DNA of 22,485 nt from Larix sibirica (taxonomy: Eukaryota; Streptophyta; Pinopsida; Pinales; Pinaceae). The stretch spans positions 81,970 to 104,454 of the forward strand of contig NWUY0300007959.1 of NCBI GenBank assembly GCA_004151065.3, in the 5' to 3' direction. A program made the translations under genes and the position numbers. Positions within the stretch are counted from its first letter, which is position 1; every line of letters starts with the position of its first letter. Under the pieces are notes generated by a model. The model made no database searches and was not told where the DNA came from. It saw only the letters and a program-made list of their open reading frames with translations. Below, piece by piece: positions 9,287 to 18,050 of this stretch.

Positions 9287-9394
9287 ATTTGTTAACATAT
9301 CCCTATAAAATGTGAGATTTCTGAGTATGACAGATTCAATATTTGTTGACATATCCATGTAAAATGTGAGATTTCTGAGTTTGACAGATTCAAT
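9287..9394. repeat. Tandem duplication, two 54-bp units
   Basis: Units 9287-9340 and 9341-9394 begin ATTTGTT and end CAGATTCAAT, sharing ACATATCC, TAAAATGTGAGATTTCTGAGT and TGACAGATTCAAT with a few substitutions. The units abut exactly. Non-coding. Confidence 0.85.
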
Positions 9395-10389
9395 TGTATC
9401 TGTATATGGGTTATATGGAAGTGACTAACTTCTTTAATTCAGAGTTGAATAGCAAGAAGTTTTTTTACAAATTTAAATCGGTTGGTTGTGCAGTGGTATA
9501 AAGTTCTAGGTTCTATTCCTGTTCGGTGCCTTACAAGGTATTAATGGCGTGCGTACCATGCTGTACATCTTCGTTTGTAATGATTTTGTCATAAAGCTAA
9601 CTAGATGACACAGGCAAGGTGGAGCCACGCATGCAAATAATAAAATGTTGATGAAGCCAAGGGAAGTGGTATTGTAATATGACAAACTATATTTTAAAAT
9701 GATTAAATTGCCAACTGGCAAAAAAGTAAATTTGTCTTATTGATTGTACCTTGGGATGCAAACACATAAAAGGAGAATAAGGCTAATAACATGTTTCAAA
9801 TATGGACAATATTACAGTGATACTGAAAGCGCCTTACAATCATATTTGGGATTATTCATAATAGTTCACATAGGGTTTAAAAATGGAATTTTAATTGTAA
9901 TTTTAGGGAAAATATAATATATTTCATTATGATTATGTATAATTTAAGTGGATGTAATGATTAAAAATGTGTGTTTTCTTTAAAAGTTAAATCAAATTTA
10001 GAAAAGAATCTTTATTTCATAAACAAGGGAATCTCACTCATACAACAAGTTAGTATGATTAATATAAATTGATATCATTGTGTACTTTGCACTACCTTAA
10101 ATAATTGAATTTACATTCTTATAAATGCATATAATTCTTATGTATACTATCTATGATACAAATTATATGTGGCTAACTAGTTTTTTTTGTTATCTTGCAA
10201 AATGCATTTTATACAATATTTAATCAATAAAAACATTACCATATTTTATTATTCAATTTTATTTATTTATTTTTATTATAGATGTGTTTAAGAAAGTTTA
10301 GTAGGTAACTTGATTAGGCATTGATGCCTTTACTAAGTTAGATATGATAGTTAATGTTAACAAATATACACAAATTGTGAACACCATTT
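9395..10389. other. AT-rich intergenic, nothing firm
   Basis: A tRNA-like fragment (TTGTGCAGTGG at about 9486-9496, GGTTCTATTCC at 9510-9520) is hinted at, but the boxes are too close and the B box carries a mismatch. The remainder is AT-rich sequence with no visible gene. Confidence 0.45.
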
Positions 10390-10449
10390 ACACTAGTGTT
10401 AACTAATGTATCCCAAAGGTTAGAGAAGAGGATTATCTTAATGAGACTC

Positions 10450-10742
10450 TATGGTGTTACAAAGCTTTATGGAAGTTCCAATGCCCCCAAAGAACAAGCT
10501 TTTCATTTGGTTGGTCCTCAACAAAAGAGTACCCACATGCCCCCAAAGAACAAGCTTTTCGTTTGGTTGGTCCTCAACAAAAGAGTATCCACATGGGATC
10601 ATTTACCAAGCAAATTCTAGTATGGACCCAACAGGTGGCCACTGTGCAAAGCTTGCATAGAAAATGTGGATCATAGTTTCATCAGGTGCTCTTACATGGT
10701 TCAGATGGTTGATCATGCCTCCCGGATTTTAGGGTGGTTTTA
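10450..10742 (+). pseudogene. zf-RVT domain relic with internal 56-bp duplication
   Basis: zf-RVT is the zinc-binding segment between reverse transcriptase and RNase H in plant LINEs. Visible parts are SFMEVPMPPKNKLFIWLVLNKRVPT, then the same block again in another frame (MPPKNKLFVWLVLNKRVSTWDHL), then PLCKACIENVDHSFIRCSY and DHASRILGWF. The Cys-x2-Cys-x5-His-x4-Cys zinc ligand set is intact (in CKACIENVDHSFIRC). The duplication of 56 bp is not a multiple of three, so it breaks the frame, and a stop separates DHLPSKF from the zinc motif. Removing one duplicate copy conceptually restores the family order, showing that the duplication happened after insertion. Confidence 0.7.
10481..10592. repeat. 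Tandem duplication, two 56-bp units inside zf-RVT
   Basis: Units 10481-10536 and 10537-10592 both begin ATGCCCCCAAAGAACAAGCT and end with a CCAC. They differ at two positions (CATTTGG/CGTTTGG and GTACCCAC/GTATCCAC). Confidence 0.95.
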
Positions 10743-10959
10743 GGAATGTAGTTTACATGTACTGGTAATGATATTGAAGAGGCTCTTTTTCCTTGGTTAC
10801 AAACCTTAGCTTTTAAAGATTATCTTGCTCTATCTTTAATATTGATATGGGGGTCTCGTTAGCTTAGAACAAAGCAATCTTTGATGAATTTTGCATCCCT
10901 CAATATGTATATGCTACAAAGGGTGCAACCATCCTTAGAAATTTCCTATAGGTGTTTGA

Positions 10960-11380
10960 GGATATCAACCAAAGGACGATTCAGGTGGGAAACATTGACA
11001 AATTTGGAGCTTGGGCTTCTCAAGGCAATCCAAAAATTGGGGGAGAACGAGGTGTTCTCTATATGGAAGATACCCATTGGATAAAACTCAATGCAGGATT
11101 GGGACCAAGCACAAACAACATGACAGAATTATCAACTCTAAAAATTCTCTTGGCACTTGTAGAGTCAAAGGGGGTTTAAAAGCTTCAAGTTATGGGTGGC
11201 TCACAGTTGGTCATTGATTGGCTAAAAAATAGAAGACCCATAGTAACATTTATCTCAGGCTCCTATATGAAGGAGTAAAGCTATTACTTGCCTCCTTTTG
11301 ACATATCATCTTTCAACACATCTACTAAGAAAGGAGCTCAAAGGCAGACATGCTCTCTAAGGATAGTCTTCACACAGGTT
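10960..11380 (+). pseudogene. LINE RNase H domain relic
   Basis: Frame 2 gives FEDINQRTIQVGNIDKFGAW, then RGVLYMEDTHWIKLNAGLGP, NNMTELSTLKILLALVESKGV and a stop at 11177-11179. After a frame change comes KLQVMGGSQLVIDWLKNRRP. The pattern (strand with K-L-N, then N-N-x-x-E-L-x-x-L, A-L-x-x-x-K-G-V, L-Q-V-x-G-[DG]-S-Q-L-V-I-D-W) is the RNase H fold of plant LINEs. The catalytic Asp of the G-D-S motif is replaced by Gly, while the E of the second helix is retained. Later coding is in several frames and ends without a clear C-terminus. Confidence 0.65.
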
Positions 11381-11593
11381 TTGGTCTTTGGCATAGGTGG
11401 GTGTTCTCCGGGGACTAGCTGGTGGAGCATGATCTAGGCCCATTCCCAGGTAGACGAAAGATCTCATTCACAACAACTCTCTCTTCCTGCAAGGAAGATA
11501 TTTATGTTATCGACACTTTATTTTTTTTAGAAAAAGTTGTTCATGCTACTATTATACAATATCTCTGTATGATTTTTTCATATGGTTGAATTC

Positions 11594-12190
11594 TCAAATC
11601 TTATGGTGAAGAATTTTGATATATATTACTGTAATGCCGCCTTGGTACATTGAATGACCGTAGACTCGAGGACACTTGCCAAGTGACCCGATCGAATAAA
11701 CTCTGGTAATTGGTCCTTTGAATATTGAAATGCTTGAATGGCTGAAGAACGCATGATGATTTGCATGACGACAAATGATANGAGGGTTTAACTCCAGCAC
11801 CTGATTCAATAGATATTCATGTACCAAGTTATCCAATCTACACTTCTATTTGCCCAGTCCACCTTCAATTTAGAGTCTCCAAAGACTTGTAGTTTCTTCA
11901 CACCTTTCTCAATAGCTGTCTTCAAGAGAAGCCACATCAATCAACAACACTATTAAACTCTCCATAAACACGTGAGAATGAGGGTTTAACTCCAGCACCT
12001 GATTCAATAGATATTCATGTACCAAGTTATCCAATCTACACTTCTATTTGCTCAGTCCACCTTCAATTTAGGGTCTCCAAAGACTTGTAGTTTCTTCACA
12101 CCTTTTTCAATAGCTGTCTTCAAGAGAAGCCACATTGCATTCATCATTGCCCTATTATTAGTGCCCTGTCCTACAACAATGTTAATAGAC
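11594..12190 (-). pseudogene. RNase H relic of the minus-strand LINE, internally duplicated
   Basis: The minus strand reads NNRAMMNAMWLLLKTAIEKGVKKLQVFGDPKLKVDW within the upstream copy. After a 198-base repeat offset the same block recurs, as LQVFGDSKLKVDWANRSVDW, followed by DNLVHEYLLNQVLELNP in the open frame 11836-11594. The catalytic G-D-S is intact in the copy at 11782-11937, and reads G-D-P in the copy at 11980-12135. An ambiguous base at 11781 lies just after the block. The domain C-terminus is decayed. Confidence 0.6.
11782..12135. repeat. Direct duplication of a 156-bp RNase H segment, period 198 bp
   Basis: The segments 11782-11937 and 11980-12135 both start GAGGGTTTAACTCCAGCACC and end AGAGAAGCCACAT, with only about three substitutions in between. 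The 42 bases separating them (11938-11979) are not part of the copy. The near-identity suggests it is more recent than the LINE insertion. Confidence 0.95.
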
Positions 12191-12239
12191 AATGATGTGT
12201 CTGATCAAGGAAGAGTATAGCTCCAGATCCAAGCTTTCT

Positions 12240-12640
12240 CATTTCAATTTCAGGTTCCAAGGACTCTTTAGAGGCTGATCATTTGTCGTCTTCCAATTGC
12301 CATCACAAGCACATTTGATTTTATCAGCAACCTGAGCTGGACAAAACATCCTGAAAGATCATTTTATCATGGGATAACCATATTCCCCAAACCACAAAGC
12401 AAGGACGGGCCCTGAAAGCTTTAACTGTCTTGTCTGCTACCCAAGCATAAAAAGTAAAAACATTCCATTAGAGTGTTTTGATCCCATTTACTTACTTCTA
12501 CCAGATGAAATCTGAAGAAGTTCATTCCTTACTGGTCTAGAGAAAGGACAATCAACAAACAATGGTCCACACATTATTCATTGATTTTACGTAGGATGCA
12601 TCTCCCAACCCCTTGCATGTTTCTCTTTTGGTGATTATCA
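12240..12640 (-). pseudogene. zf-RVT relic of the minus-strand LINE
   Basis: On the minus strand the piece around 12600-12530 reads CGPLFVDCPFSRPVRNELL, matching the C-terminal half of zf-RVT (D-H-L-F-x-x-C-P-F-S); the expected His-containing start is damaged and the preceding zinc Cys residues are hard to place. The downstream sequence (12480-12240) is readable only in short frames. I consider it part of the same ORF2 relic because of position and order. Confidence 0.45.
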
Positions 12641-12767
12641 TAGGATAATATTTTATTGTCAAGGGCTAACCATAAAAGAATCATTGCTTTTAAAGGGCAA
12701 TGTAGCTTCCGAACTGTCTGTCACGACTCACCCACTCACCATCAGACTCTTTCCCCCTCTTGACTTT

Positions 12768-12904
12768 CCTCCATCTTTGTAGTATATTTTCCAGTCCCCT
12801 GTTTTTTTCTACCTTTTTATCAAGTCTTCTTGATCTGAAAGCCTCCATCTTTGTAGTATATTTTCCAGTCCCCTGTTTTTTTTACCTTTTGATCGATCTG
12901 AAAG
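12768..12904. repeat. Tandem duplication in the minus-strand LINE, about 74 and 63 bp
   Basis: Both copies (12768-12841 and 12842-12904) begin CCTCCATCTTTGTAGTATAT and end GATCTGAAAG. The second lacks about 11 bases in the middle. It alters the LINE reading frame. Confidence 0.9.
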
Positions 12905-13560
12905 CTTAATAGCACTTGTGGATAATAAATTCACAAATTGATTCCATTTTGTTGCCTTTCCCCCTGCAAATTTAGATCTGCACTTTTTCAACCTTGAGAT
13001 TAAATATTTCTTCAATCATTTCTGGCTGCATCCTCCAGGATTCAGGAAAAAGATTCTCATAAGCAAAGCATATAATAATCTATAGTTTCCTTTACAATCA
13101 ATCCAGGGATCTTCTCCTATCCTTACTTTGTTTCCTTTGCCAATTTTCCATGCTACTCATTTTCCAATTAAGGGAAATGTTCTTACCAGAGCTTTCCAAC
13201 TATAGAGCCACCTTGTGAGCTTTGTCTCCTGTCTGAACCATTCTTCCATGGAAACCCTGTTCAAGTACTTAGATTTCATGACCTTGCCCCACAGACCTTT
13301 GTTTAAGCTAACCTTCACAAACGTTTTGCTGCTAGAGCCATACTAAAAGAGTGAATATTTTTTAAACCACAGCCCCCAGCTTCCTTTAGGTTTCGCCACT
13401 TTGGACCATTTGGCTAAAGCTATACCTTCCTTCTCCCACTCCTTCTCCCACTTTTCAGTCCAAAGAAAACCAAAACACTTTTTTTCTAATCTTATTAAGG
13501 ATGTCTTTAGGAATATGAGGAATAGACATCCATTACATAGGAATAATCTCAAGAACAGAC
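12900..13560 (-). pseudogene. LINE ORF2 region between reverse transcriptase and zf-RVT, relic
   Basis: Frame 13552-13343 gives IRLEKKCFGFLWT, then GIALAKWSKVAKPKGSWGL, a block found after the thumb of plant LINE reverse transcriptases. Downstream come NKGLWGKVMKSKYLN and AWKIGKGNKVRIGEDPWID (about 13170-13090). Then follows a Lys/Arg-rich frame (13015-12809) with ISRLKKCRSKFAGGKATKWN. A 12-bp tandem duplication (13429-13440 and 13441-13452) adds the repeated Trp-Glu-Lys-Glu. Frames are interrupted by stops. Confidence 0.6.
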
Positions 13561-13859
13561 TAGAGCAGGATTAATCTTCCTCCCCTGGATGGCCATTTGT
13601 TGCACGACAAAGAGATTCTAGCTTCTATTTTATTATACAATGAAAATCAAATCCTCAAACTTGTAACTGTTGCGTTTTAAATTAAAAACTAGGTAGTTTA
13701 TGCCTTTATCTAAGTCCAAGTGGTTCATTGGGAGTAGGTTAACCATCTGAGCATTTTTTGCATCAGCCACTTCATTGAATAACATTGTAGAATTCCTCAG
13801 ATCAATCTCCATATCTGTAGCCTTGCAACAGATATCCAGAATCTCTTTTAAACGTCTTA

Positions 13860-14640
13860 GCTCCTTTAAGGATCAGTGACCAAAGATCAACATGTTATCT
13901 GCAAAGAGCAAATGAGAGATCACCACTAAGTCTGATATATTGATCCCTTTTAAGACCCCTCTTTTCCTTGCATCTTTGATCATCATGCTTAGTTCTTCAG
14001 CCACTAATAAAAATTAAAGGGGATAATTGGCACCCTTGACGTAATCCTCTTGAAGCATTAAAAAATCAAGATGGAGAACCATGGATTAAAACAGCAAAGG
14101 ATGCTGATTTCAGGCATCCCATTATCCATTCAACAGTCTGCAAGTTCAGACCCAGCTGAGGAGAAGAAACCTGAGATAGAACCAATTAACTTGTCATAAG
14201 CTTTTGCAAGGTCCAGCTTTATCACTACTGCAGGAAGTTTCTGATTTTTGATCAAATGCATTCCTTCCTGTACAGCTCCCTCGGCATCATGGATTTGTCT
14301 ATTGAACAAAAATCCAAACTGTTCTTCAGAAATCACCCCAGACAGAATTCATTTAAGTCTATTGGCAATGATTTTTGAAATTAATTTATATGTCGGAGTA
14401 CACAATAAATTAGGCCTGAATTCTTCAAAGGAGGCAGGATCTTGGCTCTTCGGAATAAGGGCTATAAATGTAGAATTGATAGCTCCCAGAACCCTTCCTA
14501 GACCCTGCACTCCTCAACCATTCTTAAAAGATCATCTGCCACCAAATCCAGAAAACCTAAGTAGAATTGTACAGTCCACCTGTTGGGCCCTGGACTTTCA
14601 GCTTGATGAAAGAAGATAAAACAACTTTAATTTCTTCCTT
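13860..14640 (-). pseudogene. LINE reverse transcriptase core relic
   Basis: The open frame 14336-14130 reads ISEEQFGFLFNRQIHDA, then AVQEGMHLIKNQKLPAVVIK and LDLAKAYDKL. This covers the conserved LINE blocks up to the first catalytic Asp region (K-L-D-L-x-K-A-Y-D). Further down the strand come LLVAEELSMMIKDARKRGVLKG and, at about 13910-13880, HLLFADNMLIFGH. In functional elements that last block is F-A-D-D; here the second catalytic Asp reads Asn. It is followed by LKEILDICCKATDMEIDL, also typical. Upstream (14440-14340) the region before I-S-E-E-Q is readable only in shifted frames. The segment between 14010 and 14130 is broken by stops. The enzyme is dead. Confidence 0.8.
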
Positions 14641-15000
14641 TGTCACATCTGCTTGGGGCTACCTGAACTGCTTGCAATTGTACGCAACTATTTTTAGAAC
14701 TGCGTGGGCTATCAGATATGGCCTATCTGATATAATGTTGCTTTTAATGTCTCTTGCAGGTTTTAAATTAGGGGGCTGCAAGTCAATTTTGTATTTAGGT
14801 TTCTGAAGGATGTTAGTTTTGTTTAGTATTATTGCAACTGAACTATTCCCTGAATGTCTTGGATATTTCAGAAGCTATTTCATAAATACTAAAATGGGAT
14901 TGCCAAACTTTCTTGTTGGTGCAGAAGGTGGAGTCTAAGGTGGGTAGTGAAGACCAAGATGAAGTCCGTATTCAAAATTTATCATCTAATGGCGTAGCCT

Positions 15001-15428
15001 TTTCCCCATGACATGGTTTTGATATCTAAAGAGGTTGTTTCTTGAATCCTCTGCTCAAGTTGTATGCATGTCTTGTTAGTATCTGTGGGTACAAAAAAGT
15101 AGGGAAATGAAATTGATGTGTATGATAAAGTTGAAAATTTTGAGGCTGGTGTACACTAGCTCAGGATTTCATCCATTCTTGTCTATGAATTCCTGGGTTA
15201 TTACCAATAAAATGCCCTCTAACAGGGGAACAAAATCATTTTAAAAATGTCCAGTATTTGAGATTTTGATTCGAGTGTCCTCTTTGCCACTAAAATGTCA
15301 TATTCATGAGTTTCATATTCAAGAGTGTCATTATATATTCATATCAGTAGAAGCTAAAGATTTCTATATCTACAATGGTACAGTTTCAAAACAAATTTGT
15401 TCTACCTAGAAATACATAGAAATACATA
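15001..15428. other. Spacer, no gene recognised
   Basis: Possibly the far upstream end of the minus-strand LINE, but no endonuclease motif is visible in any frame. Otherwise unremarkable. Confidence 0.4.
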
Positions 15429-15665
15429 CAATATTAGATAGACTATTAGTACGAGTCTATGGCAATGTAATATACATTATAACAATAAATAAATACATAA
15501 ATAATAATAATAACAATATTAGATACATAAATAATAATAATAACAATATTAGATAGACTATTAGTACGAGTAAATAAAGACAAATAATAATAATAACAAT
15601 ATTAGATAGACTATTAGTACGAGTCTATGGCAATGTGACATACATGATAACAATAAGTAAATAAT
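15429..15665. repeat. AT-rich minisatellite with nested TAA/ATA runs
   Basis: The block CAATATTAGATAGACTATTAGTACGAG occurs, in full or in part, four times (starting at 15429, 15514, 15544 and 15597). The units are separated by (AATAATAATAATAA) runs and by a longer module with TCTATGGCAATGT in the first and last units. Unit lengths are about 85, 30, 53 and 69 bp. The array directly precedes the LTR-like sequence. Confidence 0.85.
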
Positions 15666-15671
15666 AATTAA

Positions 15672-15919
15672 TGAAAGGACACATACTTTCTAAAAGACAT
15701 AACTTATTGAAAGGACACATACTTTCTAAAAGACATGACCTATTGAAAGGACATGAACTTATCATTGTGACCATCAATGCTATAAGTAAAGTACACCGTC
15801 ACATGCTTATTGTATCATTAACACATTATTCATTATTCATATATACCTTACAGTTCTTTATGGATTTTTCAATTTTTGTTATTTATCCAATTTTGGATAT
15901 TTATTATGTGTTCATTACA
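15672..15919 (+). repeat. Putative 5' LTR with internal 36-bp tandem repeats
   Basis: The boundary at the right is inferred: the sequence ends in ACA one base before the primer-binding site. The left TG at 15672-15673 would make a 248-bp LTR of TG...CA form. Its first part holds GAAAGGACACATACTTTCTA-type repeats of 36 bp at 15673-15708 and 15709-15744 and a partial third at 15745-15753. A second LTR to confirm the limits is absent. Confidence 0.4.
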
Positions 15920-15920
15920 T

Positions 15921-15932
15921 TGGTATCAGATC
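15921..15932 (+). other. Primer-binding site for initiator methionine tRNA
   Basis: TGGTATCAGATC matches 11 of 12 bases of TGGTATCAGAGC, the complement of the plant initiator tRNA-Met 3' end that primes many plant LTR retrotransposons. It sits immediately after an ACA-T LTR-type end. Confidence 0.55.
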
Positions 15933-17329
15933 TTTGTTTACTTTTCATACTTTGTCCGATCCATCCTTTGGCTATCCATATTTCTTCAGATGTTCCTTGA
16001 TCCAGGTCTTTTACCACCATATTGGCCAGAAATTTTGTTGAAAGAAAATTTATTCCACTGCAAGAGAATCAGAGGAAAATCGTTTACATAATCCAGAACA
16101 TTGCCCTCGTAATACAGGTTTGAGGGTTGGAAAAGAGCTGTAAGGAAACAACCTCGATAAGATTAGCCGCCAACAATAAATTAAACGAGGTTGTCTAAGT
16201 CTCAAGGAGAATAATCCAGAACTAATCTGGAATCAAACCGTAGGTCAATTCGACAGATCTGGACATCCAATTTGCAGTTTGAAAACCCTCACTCATGTGA
16301 TATATTTGAACTATCGTGGCCACAATCATTAACCAGGATTCATATATTGGAATTACAGGATCGAGGAATATCTAAGCCACCTAGTCACTGTGACATGGTA
16401 TAGTTGTTCCTCGACCCAGACACAGTCTTTGTGATAATTTGTGAAACCATATGTGAGTGAGCCATTTTCTGAAATTTGATTTGACGCTAGGAACAACACT
16501 GAATATGAAATAAATAATAGCTGCTTCAGGTATCTAATATGGGAACCACAGTGGGAGTAAGAAAGTCAGCTCCATTAGATGGGTAGAAGGAATCAGGGGA
16601 GTCTGCATAGCATATTCAATACGTGGATCCTTGTGACGTTTGAAGAAATGATTGACCTTTCAAAGAATTATTGACAAGTATCGTTTCATATATATTTGTT
16701 GGGATACCCACCCATAAAAATAATCATTTAGTAAGAGTTGCCAAGTTAAAGGTTATGCCATCACTGCTACAAGAAGGAAAATTGGAACGTTATTATTAAA
16801 AGGATATAAAAGGAAGGATATATAACCCTTCAAAAGTTTCAAACTTAACCGGTTCATCAAAATATAGTTAATAGATATTTCGTACGCCACAAATTATCAT
16901 TACACCAGTAATTATTATTACATCAGTAATTATCACTAACATTAGTAATTATCATTGAAGTCGTTGTGGGTTGTTTGCATAGCATTGAGAGTAATTATCA
17001 TTGAAGTAGTTGTGGGTTGTTTGCATAGCATTGAGAATCATTAGTTGCGACTCTTGAAAAGGATTTATCTTGGAAAATATTTCATGAAGGTTATAAAGAA
17101 CTTCTTAATGTTAAAAAACTTTACGGTTATAAAGGGTTTATTAAGTAAATCTTAAGTTTCATTTCAAGATTAAAAGGAAAATAATGATTATAACGAGGGA
17201 AGATTTTCTTATAAAGGTTTTCCAATTTTGTTCTCTGCAATAATAAAATTCCAAGGTACTATTCAAGAAAAAAACATTGACATACATCTTTGTTTAAATT
17301 AGAAGGAAAATTACATTAATATCAATTTG
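15933..17329 (+). other. Degraded internal region of the LTR element (gag region), no readable protein
   Basis: No continuous frame is present. It contains a run of imperfect 18-19-bp AGTAATTATTATTACAT units (about 16892-16950) and a 46-bp tandem duplication at 16944-17035. By position it should correspond to leader and gag, but I cannot show that from sequence. Confidence 0.35.
16944..17035. repeat. Tandem duplication, two 46-bp units
   Basis: Units 16944-16989 and 16990-17035 both read AGTAATTATCATTGAAGT, a single C/A difference, then GTTGTGGGTTGTTTGCATAG and CATTGAG. Confidence 0.95.
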
Positions 17330-17960
17330 GCGAATCAATTATTAATTCCAAAACCTAATATATTCTAAAAGAAAAGATTTCTTGGCGATAGATATGAAAT
17401 TAAGGACTTAAACATAGATGGTTATAAATTCATATCGCAATTCAATGTTACAATGATGTTTAGAGAAAGTGTGGACATAATGCTTGGTGCATCATGGATG
17501 GAATCTTTTAGGAACCTTCATCTTAAACATGAAGAATAAATTTTTGTCCTTGTACCATAAAAAGAAAATGATAACATTGCAAAATGTTAGCATGAAATCA
17601 GACTCAGAATCTCCTTCATTAGAGGACCTTAAATGCATTTCAAACATGATCCTACAAAATAATTAAAAGTTAGTGCAAAAGATGGAAAAAGAAGTTGAAA
17701 AAGTCATTGTTGATAAATACAAAATTTTCTTGCCTTGGGAATCATAATCAAAACTTGATTTTAAAAAGTTAAAAAACGACAAAAAGTCGTTATAGAACAA
17801 GTTAGAGCAATTCACTAAAAAGGAAGCATTGATTAATAAAGAAACAATGATTGAACCTATGGAACTGGAGGAGTTGTCAGACGTAAAAAACCAAGTCGTG
17901 GACAAAGGAACCAATATAGATCTGATCAACATCACAACTCATAAAGATGCAAATCTTGTT
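17330..17960 (+). pseudogene. Retropepsin C-terminus-like fragment with charged linker
   Basis: Frame 1 reads RYEIKDLNIDGYKFISQFN, then VTMMFRESVDIMLGASWMES. The D-I-[IM]-L-G-[AR]-x-W pattern is the C-terminal flap region of retroviral-type aspartic proteases. After a one-base shift at about 17500, the sequence continues GTFILNMKNKFLSLYHKKKM and SDSESPSLEDLKCISNMI, and then a Lys/Glu-rich, coiled-coil-like part (17660-17960) with several stops. The N-terminal D-T-G or D-S-G active site was not found, so the protease is incomplete. The likely origin is the Pol polyprotein of an LTR retrotransposon. Confidence 0.45.
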
Positions 17961-18050
17961 AAGTAAAGATATCTTCAGATGTTAAAGTACAAATAATGGA
18001 AAATCCAAGTGCATCAATCAATAGAAGTTCAATGATCACCAATGCGACTT

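Larger units (their letters stand above)
10390..11515 (+). mobile_element. LINE ORF2 C-terminal fragment (zf-RVT plus RNase H), decayed
   Basis: The fragment holds the last two domains of a plant LINE ORF2 in the normal order: zinc-binding zf-RVT (about 10450-10740), a linker (10740-10960, with ARNKAIFDEF-like remnants in broken frames) and RNase H (about 10960-11380). The sequence after 11400 may be the 3' UTR. Frames change repeatedly and stops interrupt the coding, so it is a fossil. The minus-strand LINE at 11530-15000 faces it tail to tail; the T-run at about 11519-11529 lies at the boundary. Confidence 0.65.
11530..15000 (-). mobile_element. LINE ORF2 relic (reverse transcriptase, zf-RVT, RNase H), minus strand
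   Basis: Reading from high to low coordinates, the fragment shows the linker before the reverse transcriptase (about 14640-14560, EEIKVVLSSFIKLK), the reverse transcriptase core (14460-13860), the region after it (13560-12900), zf-RVT (12640-12240) and a partly duplicated RNase H (12190-11594). No endonuclease was recognised at the upstream end, so the insertion is probably 5'-truncated near 15000. Many stops, frameshifts and at least three internal tandem duplications show that it is inactive. The 3' end should lie near 11530, where a plus-strand T-run could mark an A-tail. Confidence 0.65.
15672..18050 (+). mobile_element. Decayed LTR retrotransposon (5' LTR, PBS, protease-like piece), 3' part missing
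   Basis: A likely LTR end (15672-15919), a primer-binding site for initiator Met tRNA (15921-15930), a degraded internal region and a retropepsin-like fragment (17330-17660) occur in the order expected of a plus-strand LTR retrotransposon. I saw no reverse transcriptase, integrase or second LTR, so the 3' part was lost or never inserted. The protease position before a coiled-coil-like linker resembles a gypsy-type Pol more than copia, but this is not certain. Confidence 0.5.

Noticed and set aside
15429-15665. CRISPR-like array
   Set aside because: Repeats are irregular, AT-rich, with repetitive spacers, in a plant-type nuclear context; this is a minisatellite.
15671-16000. 109-codon open frame with KGHILSKRH repeats
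   Set aside because: The peptide repeat simply reflects the 36-bp DNA repeat in the putative LTR, and the frame runs through the primer-binding site; not a gene.
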